Positions 9,123 to 17,838 are shown, numbered from the stretch's first letter. The stretch: 64,000 nt of DNA from Paracholeplasma morum (GCF_016907055.1 NZ_JAFBBG010000005.1:1-64000), one strand, 5' to 3'. Notes: generated by a model from the letters alone, not told the origin. Program-made: numbers and translations.

Positions 9123-10955
9123 ATGAAATACAGATATGATTTAAACGACTTTCAAAAAATAATTTCTAAAGGAATCCAAGAAGCGGAAACCAAAGAGTTT
9201 TCAAACTATTTTTACCATGCCTTTTATCAAGGCAATAGAAACCTATATCAAAGACAAGATACAGAAAGAAAGAAGTTCGATGAAACGTGGATTAGCACGA
9301 TAGAGAGCTTTTTTCCGAGTATTGATAGAATTACCAGAAACATGCGTTCTGCCATTAAATATGAAGAAGAAATTCTTCCTATTGAAAAGATTAAACGCGT
9401 TGGAAGCACAGCCATTAAACACTTATCTAGCCATACCAATTTCATCAGAGAAATCGATGAAGATGGGGATGTTGTTGCCCAAAAACTCTTATCAGACCTT
9501 TCTGAAACAGAGTTTGGTATCTATGAAAATAGATTCATTATGACACTGGTATTTCGTTTAAGAGACTATACTTTTGAACGCATTAAGATCATCAAACAAG
9601 GCTTATATGCAAACCGTAAAACCAGACTGAACGTGGAATCACAATTCGAATTTGGTGATGCATCTTATAACATTCAGTTTAACGTTGAACAAAACGAATC
9701 CATCGTTCAACGTAAAACAGATGACCATAACATAATGGTTTTAGAAAAAGCTGAAAGACTTTATAAACTGATTTCGAATCTAACGAACTCAACATTTATC
9801 AAAACACTTAAGCACTATAAACCAGTAACACCACCGATTGTTAAAACCCAAATTATTCTAAAAAATACGGACTTTAAAAATGCTTATTTATTGTGGCTAT
9901 ACTTAGATAAGACTTTTCAACTGGAATATACATTGGAAGCCTCCAGTAGACAAAAGAGATTCAAACACGAATACATTAAACAACTTGACCAAGCGACGAT
10001 GTTGTTGCTATCGACTTTGTTGGTTAATGATCCTGTTGAAGAATCTAAAGACTCTTATATGCCAGTTAAATACAAAGAGACTAAACCAAAGATCTTGCAA
10101 ATGATGCCAGATGAGGTTGAAGTCAACCCAGACGTCTATGTCATTGAAAGACAACCGATGAATGAGTTCTACTTAAGTAAAATGCGTCAAATTCTTACAA
10201 AACAAGTTCAGGAAACTTATAATGTTGAGAATAAAGAACCAATTAAAGTCTATCTTAGAGAAGCTTTAGAAGACGCTACTTTGATTACGAATAGTCTTTA
10301 TGAATCATTCTTTAAATACAATACTGACGGAGACATCTTCTCAAGAATGATTATTGAAGATGACCCAGAAAAGGCTTTGCTAGAAGCGTATGAAAAACAA
10401 CGTGTCTCTACCATTGTTCGTGAAGTAAAACAAAAAGACTTTCAAAGAGCGATTGAACTAGAGAAAAAATGGAACACAGTCTTACTCCAAAAACAAGAAG
10501 CGCTATTAGCTAAAGAAGCGGAAACCTCTGAAGAACGTATCCTTAAACTCATCGAAGAGGAAAAGAAGAAATACGACAAAGAGACTAGAAGCGTGATTAC
10601 TAAAGCTCAAAGAGAACATCAAATTGAGATTAGAAAACAAAGACAAGAACTTCAAGCATTCAGAAAGAAACTGAACGATGAGCTAAAAGCTCAACGTCAG
10701 AAACTCAAAGAGGCTGAAAAGAAACGTATTGAAAAAGAAAGACTATTGTTGAAAAAACAAAAGGAAAAAGAAAAAGCTAAACTTCTAAAACAAAAAGAAA
10801 AAGAAGCAGAAGCAAAGAAAAAGGCTATTCTTAAACAGAAAGCAATGGTTGAGAAAAAACATCAAGTCAAACTCAAAGAATTAGCTACACCAAAACCAAG
10901 AAAGCCTAGAACAGTTAAACCAAAAGTAATCGAAAACGCAGTGACCAATGAATAG
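9123..10955 (+). CDS. DUF2357-like protein with long C-terminal coiled coil
   Basis: This 610-residue protein begins five bases after the AAA+ gene. The N-terminal third contains 'SAIKHLSSHTNFI' and 'FGIYENRFIMTLVFRLRDY', resembling the 'YENRF' signature of DUF2357 proteins that partner McrB-like ATPases. From about residue 440 to the end the protein is almost wholly K/E/Q/R (KKEKEKAKLLKQKEKEAEAK and similar), a long charged coiled coil. I see no complete PD-(D/E)XK nuclease motif of the sort found in McrC, so a structural or adaptor role with the upstream ATPase is the more cautious reading. The stop codon sits in the loop of a terminator-like hairpin. The family call rests on a short motif and is moderate. 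Confidence 0.6.
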   Translation: MKYRYDLNDFQKIISKGIQEAETKEFSNYFYHAFYQGNRNLYQRQDTERKKFDETWISTIESFFPSIDRITRNMRSAIKYEEEILPIEKIKRVGSTAIKHLSSHTNFIREIDEDGDVVAQKLLSDLSETEFGIYENRFIMTLVFRLRDYTFERIKIIKQGLYANRKTRLNVESQFEFGDASYNIQFNVEQNESIVQRKTDDHNIMVLEKAERLYKLISNLTNSTFIKTLKHYKPVTPPIVKTQIILKNTDFKNAYLLWLYLDKTFQLEYTLEASSRQKRFKHEYIKQLDQATMLLLSTLLVNDPVEESKDSYMPVKYKETKPKILQMMPDEVEVNPDVYVIERQPMNEFYLSKMRQILTKQVQETYNVENKEPIKVYLREALEDATLITNSLYESFFKYNTDGDIFSRMIIEDDPEKALLEAYEKQRVSTIVREVKQKDFQRAIELEKKWNTVLLQKQEALLAKEAETSEERILKLIEEEKKKYDKETRSVITKAQREHQIEIRKQRQELQAFRKKLNDELKAQRQKLKEAEKKRIEKERLLLKKQKEKEKAKLLKQKEKEAEAKKKAILKQKAMVEKKHQVKLKELATPKPRKPRTVKPKVIENAVTNE

Positions 10956-10965
10956 TTGGTCACTG
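10939..10965 (+). terminator. Hairpin overlapping the stop codon; probable terminator
   Basis: A perfect 10-bp stem (CAGTGACCAA and its complement) encloses a 7-base loop that contains the TAG stop of the DUF2357-like gene. It is followed by a weak T-rich stretch (TTTCTT). It most likely ends the cluster transcript ahead of the acetyltransferase gene. Confidence 0.55.
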
Positions 10966-10985
10966 TTTCTTCAAGGAGTGATTGT

Positions 10986-11747
10986 ATGAAAAAGAAGTTT
11001 TTTACCCAACTTAAACAAATGAATCTCAAAAGCACAGACAAACTCTTAATGCACGCCTCAATGAAGGCGATTGGTGGGGATGCCGATACGGTAATTGATA
11101 CTCTGGTTGAGTATTTCAATGAGGGTCTATTTATGATGCCTGCACATACTTGGAAAACGATTAATAGAGAAAACAATCACTTTGATCCAAAGACTGAACA
11201 AGCTTGTGTAGGTATCCTTTCTAATGTGTTTTTAAGACATCCTAAAAGCATAAGAACATTGCATCCGACACATTCTCTTGTGATGTCAGGAAAAATTAAC
11301 CCAGAGTGGATTACCGCGGAGGCAAGGTTTCATACGCCTACACCTAAAGAGGGGTTATATGGTAAACTCGCGGAGATGGATGGGTACATTTTATTAGTCG
11401 GTGTTGGGTTTGAACGAAATACGGTGATTCATGCGATTGAAGAATCGATGGATATTCCAAATCGATTTGCCAAAGAACCATTTAAAGTGACGATTCAAAA
11501 TGGGGATGAAGTGATTGAATCATTCATGTATAAACATGAGAACTTAGAGTTCCCCCATTTATCAGAAAACTTCTATCGTGTGTTACCTTCTTTAGACAAA
11601 CTGAATCTCATAGAATATCACACGTTAGGTAATGCATTGGTAATGAAGATGAGAGCTAAAGACTTATTTAATACAATAGAGTATTGGTTAAAAAAATACC
11701 CTTTGTTGTTTGATTCAAACTTGCCAATCGAAAATGATTTATTTTAA
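10986..11747 (+). CDS. AAC(3)-family aminoglycoside N-acetyltransferase-like protein
   Basis: Starts at the ATG at 10986 behind AAGGAG (10973-10978); the reading frame extends 30 bases further upstream but without an RBS. The product of about 253 residues matches the antibiotic N-acetyltransferase (AAC(3)/YokD) family: 'DKLLMHASMKAIG', 'FMMPAHTW', 'RTLHPTHSLVMSG', and 'ILLVGVGFERNTVIHAIEES', which correspond to the CoA-binding and active-site stretches of the family. Members acetylate the 3-amino group of aminoglycosides, but many chromosomal homologues have no proven antibiotic substrate. It is separated from the preceding cluster by a hairpin and appears monocistronic. Confidence 0.8.
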   Translation: MKKKFFTQLKQMNLKSTDKLLMHASMKAIGGDADTVIDTLVEYFNEGLFMMPAHTWKTINRENNHFDPKTEQACVGILSNVFLRHPKSIRTLHPTHSLVMSGKINPEWITAEARFHTPTPKEGLYGKLAEMDGYILLVGVGFERNTVIHAIEESMDIPNRFAKEPFKVTIQNGDEVIESFMYKHENLEFPHLSENFYRVLPSLDKLNLIEYHTLGNALVMKMRAKDLFNTIEYWLKKYPLLFDSNLPIENDLF

Positions 11748-11760
11748 TTGATTTATAGGG

Positions 11761-11766
11761 TATAAT
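11761..11766 (+). promoter_or_regulatory. Promoter -10 box
   Basis: TATAAT lies 25 bases before the ATG of the DUF898-like gene, in an AT-rich gap just after the acetyltransferase stop. No good -35 box is visible at the expected spacing. Confidence 0.5.
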
Positions 11767-11790
11767 TTAATTAAAAGGAGGCATTACACT

Positions 11791-12090
11791 ATGGAATCTA
11801 AATTTACAGGTGGTTTATTAGGTTTAATTGGTATCGGCATTTTATCAGGCATTATTGTGATTATCTCATTAGGGATTCTTACACCTTGGGCTGTTTGCAT
11901 TAGACAAGAATGGTATGCAAAACATACCTACATTGAAGGCAAACAGTTGGTGTTTGAAGGCAAAGCAATTGAACTTTTTGGTCAATTCATTAAATGGTTT
12001 TTCTTCACCATTATCACTTTAGGTATTTATGCATTTTGGCTAAACATTAAGATGCATGCATGGGTAGTCTCAAAAACTCGTTTTAGATAG
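11791..12090 (+). CDS. DUF898-like small membrane protein
   Basis: A 99-residue protein behind a strong RBS (AAAAGGAGG). It has two hydrophobic helices (about residues 8-32 and 66-86), each ending in the same kind of motif (SLGILTPWAVCIRQEW and TLGIYAFWLNIKMHAW). Between them sits a polar stretch with 'GKQLVFEGKAIELFGQFIKW'. These paired 'TLGIY.PW' motifs are typical of the DUF898 (YjgN-like) family, here in a minimal one-unit form. The function is unknown; an inner-membrane role is all that can be said. Confidence 0.65.
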   Translation: MESKFTGGLLGLIGIGILSGIIVIISLGILTPWAVCIRQEWYAKHTYIEGKQLVFEGKAIELFGQFIKWFFFTIITLGIYAFWLNIKMHAWVVSKTRFR

Positions 12091-12155
12091 GCATATCTTT
12101 TTATTATTTTCCGAGTACATGCTAAAATATAGCAAGGTATAAGGGGTGTATAAAG

Positions 12156-12497
12156 ATGTTTGATTTTTACGTTAAAGGACCAAATGCCAATGATTTAACT
12201 TATGAAGGCTATATCAAGAAAATAGAAGATGGCGAGAGCATTGTGCTTCTAGATGTCAGAAGCTATGATGCTTATAGAGTAGCACATATACCAGAGGCAA
12301 TCAGTTATCCATTTTCAGAGTTTATGAACATAGATAATGATTATCCAGATAGGGTTCAAACCTATGTGCTTTATTGTGATGAAGGCATCTTAAGTTATAG
12401 GGCATTAGAAATTATGAAAAAGATTGGCTATCAAAATGTCTATGATCTTCAAGGATTCCAGACTTGGCCATATGAAACAGAATCAGATTTTTTATAG
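12156..12497 (+). CDS. Rhodanese-domain protein
   Basis: A single rhodanese fold of 113 residues. 'VLLDVRSYDAYRVAHIPEA' is the conserved LDVR...GHIPGA-type segment, and 'YVLYCDEGILSYRALEIMKK' holds the catalytic cysteine in the active-site loop, followed by 'LQGFQTW', the usual C-terminal strand. Such cytoplasmic proteins carry sulphane sulphur for sulphur relay or detoxification. It has its own gap upstream and a clear terminator at its stop codon, so it is probably transcribed alone. Confidence 0.85.
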   Translation: MFDFYVKGPNANDLTYEGYIKKIEDGESIVLLDVRSYDAYRVAHIPEAISYPFSEFMNIDNDYPDRVQTYVLYCDEGILSYRALEIMKKIGYQNVYDLQGFQTWPYETESDFL

Positions 12498-12520
12498 ACT
12501 CTTAACCGAGTCTTTTTTTT
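12496..12520 (+). terminator. Intrinsic terminator of the rhodanese gene
   Basis: Stem AGACTC/GAGTCT with a 6-base loop followed by eight T. It begins within the last codon of the rhodanese gene. Confidence 0.85.
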
Positions 12521-12550
12521 GCTCTTAACAAATTAGATTAAGGGCTATGA

Positions 12551-12556
12551 TATAAT
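12551..12556 (+). promoter_or_regulatory. Promoter -10 box of the flavoprotein operon
   Basis: TATAAT is placed so that transcription would start near 12562. This excludes the in-frame ATG at 12555 as start codon and supports the ATG at 12579. Confidence 0.6.
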
Positions 12557-12578
12557 GATACCGTTAGGAAGTGATGTC

Positions 12579-13799
12579 ATGAGTAAAGTAGTAGTTGTTG
12601 GTGGTGGCGCATCGGGATTAGTATGTGCTATCACACTTAAAAAGCAAAATCATTCAGTAACATTAATTGAGAGAAATTCAAAACTAGGTAAAAAAATACT
12701 TGCGACAGGTAATGGAAGATGTAACTATACAAACATGAACGCAAGCGCTAATGACTATAATAATCCAGAGTTTGTTAAGAGCGTGTTTGATCAGTTTGGT
12801 GTTAAAGAAACGGTTGAGTTCTTTGAATCTTTAGGGATTGTTCCGAGAGTAGAAGACCTTGGCAAAACATACCCAATGTCTGAACAAGCAGCCAGCATCA
12901 CTGAAGTTTTAGCCTATGAAGCAGAACGTCTTGGTGTAAATATTCTCTTAGATACACAGGTGTTAAGTATCACACATAAAGACCATTATGAACTCAGTTT
13001 ATCCACAGGTAATAAGATGGTTTTTGATAAAGTTGTTTTATCTACTGGTGGAAAAGCTATGCCAATTAGTGGCTCAGATGGCTTTGGTTACTTACTCGCA
13101 AAGTCATTAAACCATACAGTAACAGACATTTTTCCAGCCCTTGTAAAACTCGAACTTAGAAGTCCCTATTTAAAGCAAATGGATGGCGTAAAGATTAAAG
13201 GAGACGTTTCTTTAATTCACGATAATCACATCATCCAAACAGAAAACGGGGATATTCTATTCACGAAATATGGAATTTCTGGTCCAACCATTTTACAAAT
13301 TTCAAGAAAGGCAAACGCCTTATTATTGGACCATCAAGCGATTTTCCTGAAAGTCAAACTGCTTAGTGGGATTGCCGAACAAAAGATACTCGAACGATTT
13401 GATGCACTACTAGAAAAAACCATTGAGTTTGCTTTAGTAGGGTTAGTTCATAAAAAGCTTATTCATCCACTATTAAGAGAAGCCGGTATCAAACATGATC
13501 ACACATTGGTCAAGGATGTTTCTAAAAAAGAATTGACTAAGATCACAAGACTCTTGTTTGATTGGCGTTTTATGGTTACAGGGTTTAAAGGTTTTGACGA
13601 GGCACAGGTGACTGCAGGCGGCGTTTCAACGGCTGAAGTTAACCCTGTGACGTTAGAGTCTTTGAAACATAAAGGGCTATACTTCACAGGTGAGCTTTTA
13701 GATATTGACGGTCTATGTGGAGGGTATAACCTACAATGGGCTTGGAGTAGTGGACGTGTAGCAGGACTACATGCAGGAGAAATCAATGATCAGAATTAG
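12579..13799 (+). CDS. HI0933/BaiN-family flavoprotein
   Basis: The start is taken at 12579, behind GGAAGTG. The protein of about 406 residues opens with the FAD-binding 'KVVVVGGGASGLVCAITL', followed by 'KKILATGNGRCNYTN', a family hallmark. The mid-region has 'FTKYGISGPTILQIS', and the C-terminus has 'TAGGVSTAEVNP' and 'GLYFTGELLDIDGLCGGYNL'. This is the YhiN/HI0933/BaiN family of FAD-dependent oxidoreductases; characterised relatives reduce C=C bonds, but the substrate here is unknown. The next flavoprotein gene overlaps it by 14 bases, so the two are co-translated. Confidence 0.85.
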   Translation: MSKVVVVGGGASGLVCAITLKKQNHSVTLIERNSKLGKKILATGNGRCNYTNMNASANDYNNPEFVKSVFDQFGVKETVEFFESLGIVPRVEDLGKTYPMSEQAASITEVLAYEAERLGVNILLDTQVLSITHKDHYELSLSTGNKMVFDKVVLSTGGKAMPISGSDGFGYLLAKSLNHTVTDIFPALVKLELRSPYLKQMDGVKIKGDVSLIHDNHIIQTENGDILFTKYGISGPTILQISRKANALLLDHQAIFLKVKLLSGIAEQKILERFDALLEKTIEFALVGLVHKKLIHPLLREAGIKHDHTLVKDVSKKELTKITRLLFDWRFMVTGFKGFDEAQVTAGGVSTAEVNPVTLESLKHKGLYFTGELLDIDGLCGGYNLQWAWSSGRVAGLHAGEINDQN

Positions 13800-15387
13800 T
13801 GAGATTAAAATTGATGTTAGAAAGATACAAGATAAGGCATCAGAAAAAGAAGTTTTGATTAGTACTTTGAGAAAGAAATTCATGGTTTTTGAACAAGATA
13901 TAAAAACCATGTCTATTTATAAAAAAGCAGTAGATGCTCGAAAGAAAGAACAAATCTATTATGTATATTCTGTTGATCTAGAATTGGTCGATGAAGAAAG
14001 AATTGTTAAAAGAACCCCTACTAATGTAGCCTATGTGACCCCATTTAAATATGAACCACTGATTAGTGGTACGTCTCCGTTGTCACATAGACCAGTTGTC
14101 GTTGGGTTTGGACCATCAGGCATTTTTGCGAGTCTATTACTCGCAAGACTAGGGTACCGCCCAATTGTCCTTGAACGTGGGTTGGATGTTGATAGAAGAA
14201 CAGAAGCGGTGAATAAGTTTTGGGCGGATGGTGTATTCACTGAATCGAGCACAATACTTTTTGGCGAAGGTGGTGCAGGTACATTTTCAGATGGGAAGTT
14301 AACCACCCTAATTAATGACTTAAGATGTCAATATGTACTAGAAGCCTTACACCAACACGGTGCAGATGAAGAAATTTTATATATGAGTAAACCTCATGTC
14401 GGTACCGATATTTTAAAAGGCATTATTAAGAATATTCGAAAAGAGATTATAGAACTTGGGGGAGAGGTTAGATTCAATTCTAAAGTTACCGACTTTGTGA
14501 TTGAAGATGGATCCCTTAAAGGCGTAATGATTAATAATGAAACATACCTAGAAACAGAAGTGTGTTTAATGGGGCTTGGACACAGTGCGAGAGACACCTT
14601 TTTGAAGATTTATGAGAAAGGCTTTACCATTAAGCAAAAAGCATTCTCACTAGGGGTACGAATCGAACACCCTCAAACCTTAATTAACGAGTCTCAATAC
14701 GGTGATTTTAAAGACTTTTTAAGACCTGCTGAATATAAACTCAGCTATAAGAGTAAAGACGGCAGAGGGGCTTATACGTTTTGTATGTGTCCTGGTGGTT
14801 ACGTGATGTGTGCATCTTCAGAACCTAATGGTTTAGTCACAAACGGTATGAGCGAATCTAAACGTGACGGAGAAAATGCAAACTCAGCGCTTTTGGTCAA
14901 TGTAATGCCTGAAGACTTTAAATCAGAACACCCACTTGCAGGCATGTATTTTCAAAGACAAATAGAACAAAAAGCTTTTCAAATGGCAGGTAACAATTAC
15001 CATGCCCCTATTCAACTTGTAAAAGACTTTTTAAATAACCGCATTTCAACCAAAATAGGCAGTGTTAAACCAACGTATCAACCTGGATATCAATTCGTTA
15101 ATTTGAATGATTTATTACCAGATTACGTATCTAAAACCTTAATGGAAGCAATCCTTGATTTTAATAAAAAGATCAATGGGTTTGGAATGGACGATGCCAT
15201 CTTAACAGGCGTAGAAACCAGAAGCTCATCCCCTATTCGTATCGAAAGAAATGAGTTAGGAGAGTCTAACATCAAAGGCATTTACCCTATGGGAGAAGGC
15301 GCAGGCTATGCTGGTGGGATTATGTCCAGTGCTGTAGATGGACTCAAACAAGCCGAAAATATTGTAAAAAAATACATAACACGATGA
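13786..15387 (+). CDS. COG2509-type FAD-dependent dehydrogenase
   Basis: The ATG at 13786 has AGGAG at 13775-13779; an ATG 15 bases earlier has no RBS. About 533 residues: an N-terminal alpha/beta domain (residues 1-90), then FAD binding 'VVVGFGPSGIFASLLLARLG', 'FGEGGAGTFSDGKLTT', and the C-terminal 'GIYPMGEGAGYAGGIMSSA', all typical of the uncharacterised COG2509 flavoprotein family. A redox function is clear from the fold; the substrate is not. It overlaps the HI0933-type gene and ends at a strong terminator, so the two form a two-gene operon. Confidence 0.85.
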   Translation: MIRISEIKIDVRKIQDKASEKEVLISTLRKKFMVFEQDIKTMSIYKKAVDARKKEQIYYVYSVDLELVDEERIVKRTPTNVAYVTPFKYEPLISGTSPLSHRPVVVGFGPSGIFASLLLARLGYRPIVLERGLDVDRRTEAVNKFWADGVFTESSTILFGEGGAGTFSDGKLTTLINDLRCQYVLEALHQHGADEEILYMSKPHVGTDILKGIIKNIRKEIIELGGEVRFNSKVTDFVIEDGSLKGVMINNETYLETEVCLMGLGHSARDTFLKIYEKGFTIKQKAFSLGVRIEHPQTLINESQYGDFKDFLRPAEYKLSYKSKDGRGAYTFCMCPGGYVMCASSEPNGLVTNGMSESKRDGENANSALLVNVMPEDFKSEHPLAGMYFQRQIEQKAFQMAGNNYHAPIQLVKDFLNNRISTKIGSVKPTYQPGYQFVNLNDLLPDYVSKTLMEAILDFNKKINGFGMDDAILTGVETRSSSPIRIERNELGESNIKGIYPMGEGAGYAGGIMSSAVDGLKQAENIVKKYITR

Positions 15388-15412
15388 AAAAAGCGGATTT
15401 CCGCTTTTTTTG
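15387..15412 (+). terminator. Intrinsic terminator
   Basis: AAAAAAGCGGA/TCCGCTTTTTTT hairpin with a 2-base centre directly after the TGA stop of the flavoprotein operon. Confidence 0.9.
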
Positions 15413-15434
15413 TTGTCAACATTCTGTATATTAA

Positions 15435-15480
15435 TTGACAATGTATTCTATACATGATAATCTAGTTTTGAATACTAGAT
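15435..15480 (+). promoter_or_regulatory. Promoter and operator-like palindrome before degV
   Basis: A perfect -35 box TTGACA (15435-15440) is followed by GATAAT (15456-15461) at a short 15-base spacing. The -10 box abuts an inverted repeat, ATCTAGT (15460-15466) and ACTAGAT (15474-15480), separated by 7 bases. A repressor bound there would cover the transcription start; no regulator is known. Confidence 0.45.
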
Positions 15481-15514
15481 ATGAAACACCATCAAACGTA
15501 TGGAGGATTATTTT

Positions 15515-16360
15515 ATGAAAGTAGCAATTATCACAGACTCTGGAGCAAACCTAAGTCAAAACTATGTATCACAACACAAAAACTTGTATGTTGTGCCACT
15601 AAACATCTTAATCGATGGAAAGGGTTATAAAGACCAAGTAGAAATTACACCGAAAGAAGTCTATGAAAAACTAGACACTCATCAAGTTTCAACCAGCTTG
15701 CCAGATGTAGATGATTTAGAAAATGCACTGAAAGACATCAAACAAAAAGGGTATGAAGCGGTTATTGTCATCAACATCTCATCAGGTTTATCGGGTACAT
15801 TTAATTCGTTTAGACTAGTGCTAGAAAACGAAAAAGACTTACAAGTCATTCACTATGACACAAAAACACTTGCAGCAGGTCAAGGTTATATTGTCGAATA
15901 TGCCCTTGAATTACTAGAAAAAAACACCCCACTGGATAAGATTGTTCCACTGCTGGACATCATGAGAAAACATGACTCCTTAGCGATTTACACAATCAAT
16001 ACGCTTAAGTATTTGAAACGTGGTGGAAGAATTGGTCGTGTTGAAGGCACCATCGGTGAATTATTACACATTAAACCGGTTATTACCGTTAATGAAGATG
16101 GGGTATATGTCACCTTAAGTAAGGCCATTGGCTTACAAAGATCCCTTTTAACTATGAAGGACCTTATCACTAAAAAGTTTTTAGGGACTCAAATCGATTT
16201 AACTATCCATTATGGTGAAGATGAAGAAAAAGCCAATCAACTCGCTTTAATGTTCCAAAAAACGTTAAACATTAGAAATATGACTGTATCTCCATTAACC
16301 CCAGTGTTAGGAATTCATACAGGCCCACAAATGTTTGCCTATATCGCACGCAAAGTATAA
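15515..16360 (+). CDS. DegV-family fatty-acid-binding protein
   Basis: The start at 15515 has GGAGG nine bases before it. The 281-residue product matches DegV throughout: 'VAIITDSGANLS' at the N-terminus, 'VSTSLPDVDDLENAL' (the TS.P ligand loop), 'VINISSGLSGTFNSF', and 'INTLKYLKRGGRIGRVEG'. Family members bind a long-chain fatty acid in the cleft between the domains; FakB-type members present it to the FakA kinase for phospholipid synthesis. No fakA is present here. It appears monocistronic between a promoter with an operator-like palindrome and a long hairpin. Confidence 0.85.
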   Translation: MKVAIITDSGANLSQNYVSQHKNLYVVPLNILIDGKGYKDQVEITPKEVYEKLDTHQVSTSLPDVDDLENALKDIKQKGYEAVIVINISSGLSGTFNSFRLVLENEKDLQVIHYDTKTLAAGQGYIVEYALELLEKNTPLDKIVPLLDIMRKHDSLAIYTINTLKYLKRGGRIGRVEGTIGELLHIKPVITVNEDGVYVTLSKAIGLQRSLLTMKDLITKKFLGTQIDLTIHYGEDEEKANQLALMFQKTLNIRNMTVSPLTPVLGIHTGPQMFAYIARKV

Positions 16361-16367
16361 AAATTAG

Positions 16368-16432
16368 GACTCACAGCAGAGGTTGGATTCATTATTTGAA
16401 TCAATCCCCACCTAGCTGTGGGTCTTTATTTT
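16368..16432 (+). terminator. Long imperfect hairpin, probable terminator
   Basis: Outer arms GACTCACAGC (16368-16377) and GCTGTGGGTC (16415-16424) pair with one wobble. An inner stem, GATTCA/TGAATC plus a bulged extension, closes on a small loop, and T-rich sequence follows. It ends the degV transcript, or may be a stable small RNA; the internal bulges are more elaborate than in the other terminators of this window. Confidence 0.5.
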
Positions 16433-16485
16433 ACACTAGTAAATATAAAATACTTTACCGTCTTTAATATTGGACTCCAATTCGG

Positions 16486-16491
16486 TATAAT
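16486..16491 (+). promoter_or_regulatory. Promoter -10 box of the GH13 gene
   Basis: TATAAT lies 20 bases before the ATG at 16511. It rules out the longer reading frame that starts at 16418, because that start would precede the transcript. Confidence 0.6.
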
Positions 16492-16510
16492 AGAGACAAG
16501 GAGTGATATT

Positions 16511-17809
16511 ATGGCAAAAGATACAAACGTGTCCTTAAGAAGCTTGAATATCTATCAAGTATTTTTAAGACAACACACTGAAGAAGGTACTTTCTTAAGT
16601 TTGATTAAAGATCTACCAAGAATAAAAACACTAGGAATGGATTATGTATACTTACTTCCAATACATCCAATTGGTGTTTTACAAAGAAAAGGTTCAGTAG
16701 GCAGCCCTTATTCGATTAAAGATTATAGAGGGATAAACAAAGACTACGGCACAGAAGAGGACTTTGTTAAGCTCATTAAGAGTGCAAACGAAGAAGGCTT
16801 AAAGATTATGATTGATGTTGTATTTAACCATACTTCACATGATGCGGTATTGTTAGAAGAACATCCTGAATGGTATTTTAGAAGAGACGGAAAACTCTCC
16901 GGTAAAGTAGGCGATTGGTGGGACATTACAGACCTTGATTTCTCTCATAGAGGATTATGGGACTATTTAATTGAAACACTCGTTAAATGGGCTAAATTAG
17001 GCGTTGATGGCTTTAGATGTGACGTTGCGCCAATGGTTCCACAAGCATTTTGGCTTGAAGCAAGAGAAGCAGTTAAGAAAGTTAACCCAAATGTCATTTG
17101 GTTATCAGAAACCATGCATGGTGAGTTTGTCAAATACATTAGAGACTCAGGATTTGATGCAATGAGTGACTCAGAAACCTATGAAGCATTTGATATTTGT
17201 TATGACTATGATATTCACCATGACTTCTTAGGTTATGTTGAAGGAAGAGCACCACTTAATGATTGGTTAAAAGCGATTCTACGTCAAGATTACATATTCC
17301 CCAAAAATTATGTTAAGCTAAGAAACCTAGAAAACCATGATCAAGAGCGAATTGCTCACCACGTAAAAGACCCACTAAAACTTTTAAACCTTACAGGAAC
17401 CTTATTCTTCCTTAAAGGTGCAACCATGATTTATGCAGGTCAAGAATATGGCGTTACTAAACGACCAGACCTTTTCGAAGTGGACAAAGTAGATTTCTCA
17501 ATCAAAAACACAGATATTAGAAACTTGATTCACCGTATGAGTCATTTAAAGAAAGACTCCTTATTCCAAACAGGTGTATTCAACATTCACCTTCAAAGCA
17601 TCGAAGCCGCAGTAATCAGTTTTGAAAACAAACAATCGATGACTTACGGTATCTTCAATCTAGGTCAAGTAAGTGGTGAAGTTGAAGTCACACTTCCTGA
17701 TGGAATTTATCAAAACATCTTATACCCAAACCAAGTAGAAGTTAAGCATGGTAAGTTAAAACTCACAGACAAACCAATGGTTCTATTCGGATTAAAACAA
17801 ACCCTATAA
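16511..17809 (+). CDS. GH13 alpha-amylase-family glycoside hydrolase
   Basis: Starts at 16511 behind AAGGAG (16498-16503). The 432-residue (beta/alpha)8 enzyme shows the four GH13 regions: 'DVVFNHTS' (about residue 102), 'DGFRCDVAP' with the nucleophile Asp (about 165), 'WLSETMHG' with the acid/base Glu (about 197), and 'LENHDQ' (about 275). There is no signal peptide, so it acts in the cytoplasm on imported or stored alpha-glucans or oligosaccharides. It is short for the family, lacking a large B domain and having only a small C-terminal beta domain. The exact substrate cannot be read from the sequence. It is flanked by its own promoter and a perfect terminator. Confidence 0.85.
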   Translation: MAKDTNVSLRSLNIYQVFLRQHTEEGTFLSLIKDLPRIKTLGMDYVYLLPIHPIGVLQRKGSVGSPYSIKDYRGINKDYGTEEDFVKLIKSANEEGLKIMIDVVFNHTSHDAVLLEEHPEWYFRRDGKLSGKVGDWWDITDLDFSHRGLWDYLIETLVKWAKLGVDGFRCDVAPMVPQAFWLEAREAVKKVNPNVIWLSETMHGEFVKYIRDSGFDAMSDSETYEAFDICYDYDIHHDFLGYVEGRAPLNDWLKAILRQDYIFPKNYVKLRNLENHDQERIAHHVKDPLKLLNLTGTLFFLKGATMIYAGQEYGVTKRPDLFEVDKVDFSIKNTDIRNLIHRMSHLKKDSLFQTGVFNIHLQSIEAAVISFENKQSMTYGIFNLGQVSGEVEVTLPDGIYQNILYPNQVEVKHGKLKLTDKPMVLFGLKQTL

Positions 17810-17814
17810 ATACT

Positions 17815-17838
17815 AAAACCCGTCAATTGACGGGTTTT
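17815..17838 (+). terminator. Intrinsic terminator of the GH13 gene
   Basis: A fully palindromic 24-base sequence (AAAACCCGTCAA and its complement) six bases after the stop codon; its 3' arm supplies the T run. Confidence 0.9.

Noticed and set aside
9248-9543. Overlapping open frames on both strands
   Set aside because: They are shadows of the DUF2357-like gene; they have no RBS and no recognisable sequence.
10986-11747. Proven aminoglycoside resistance gene
   Set aside because: The family match is clear, but chromosomal members often have no resistance function, and no mobile element is next to it.
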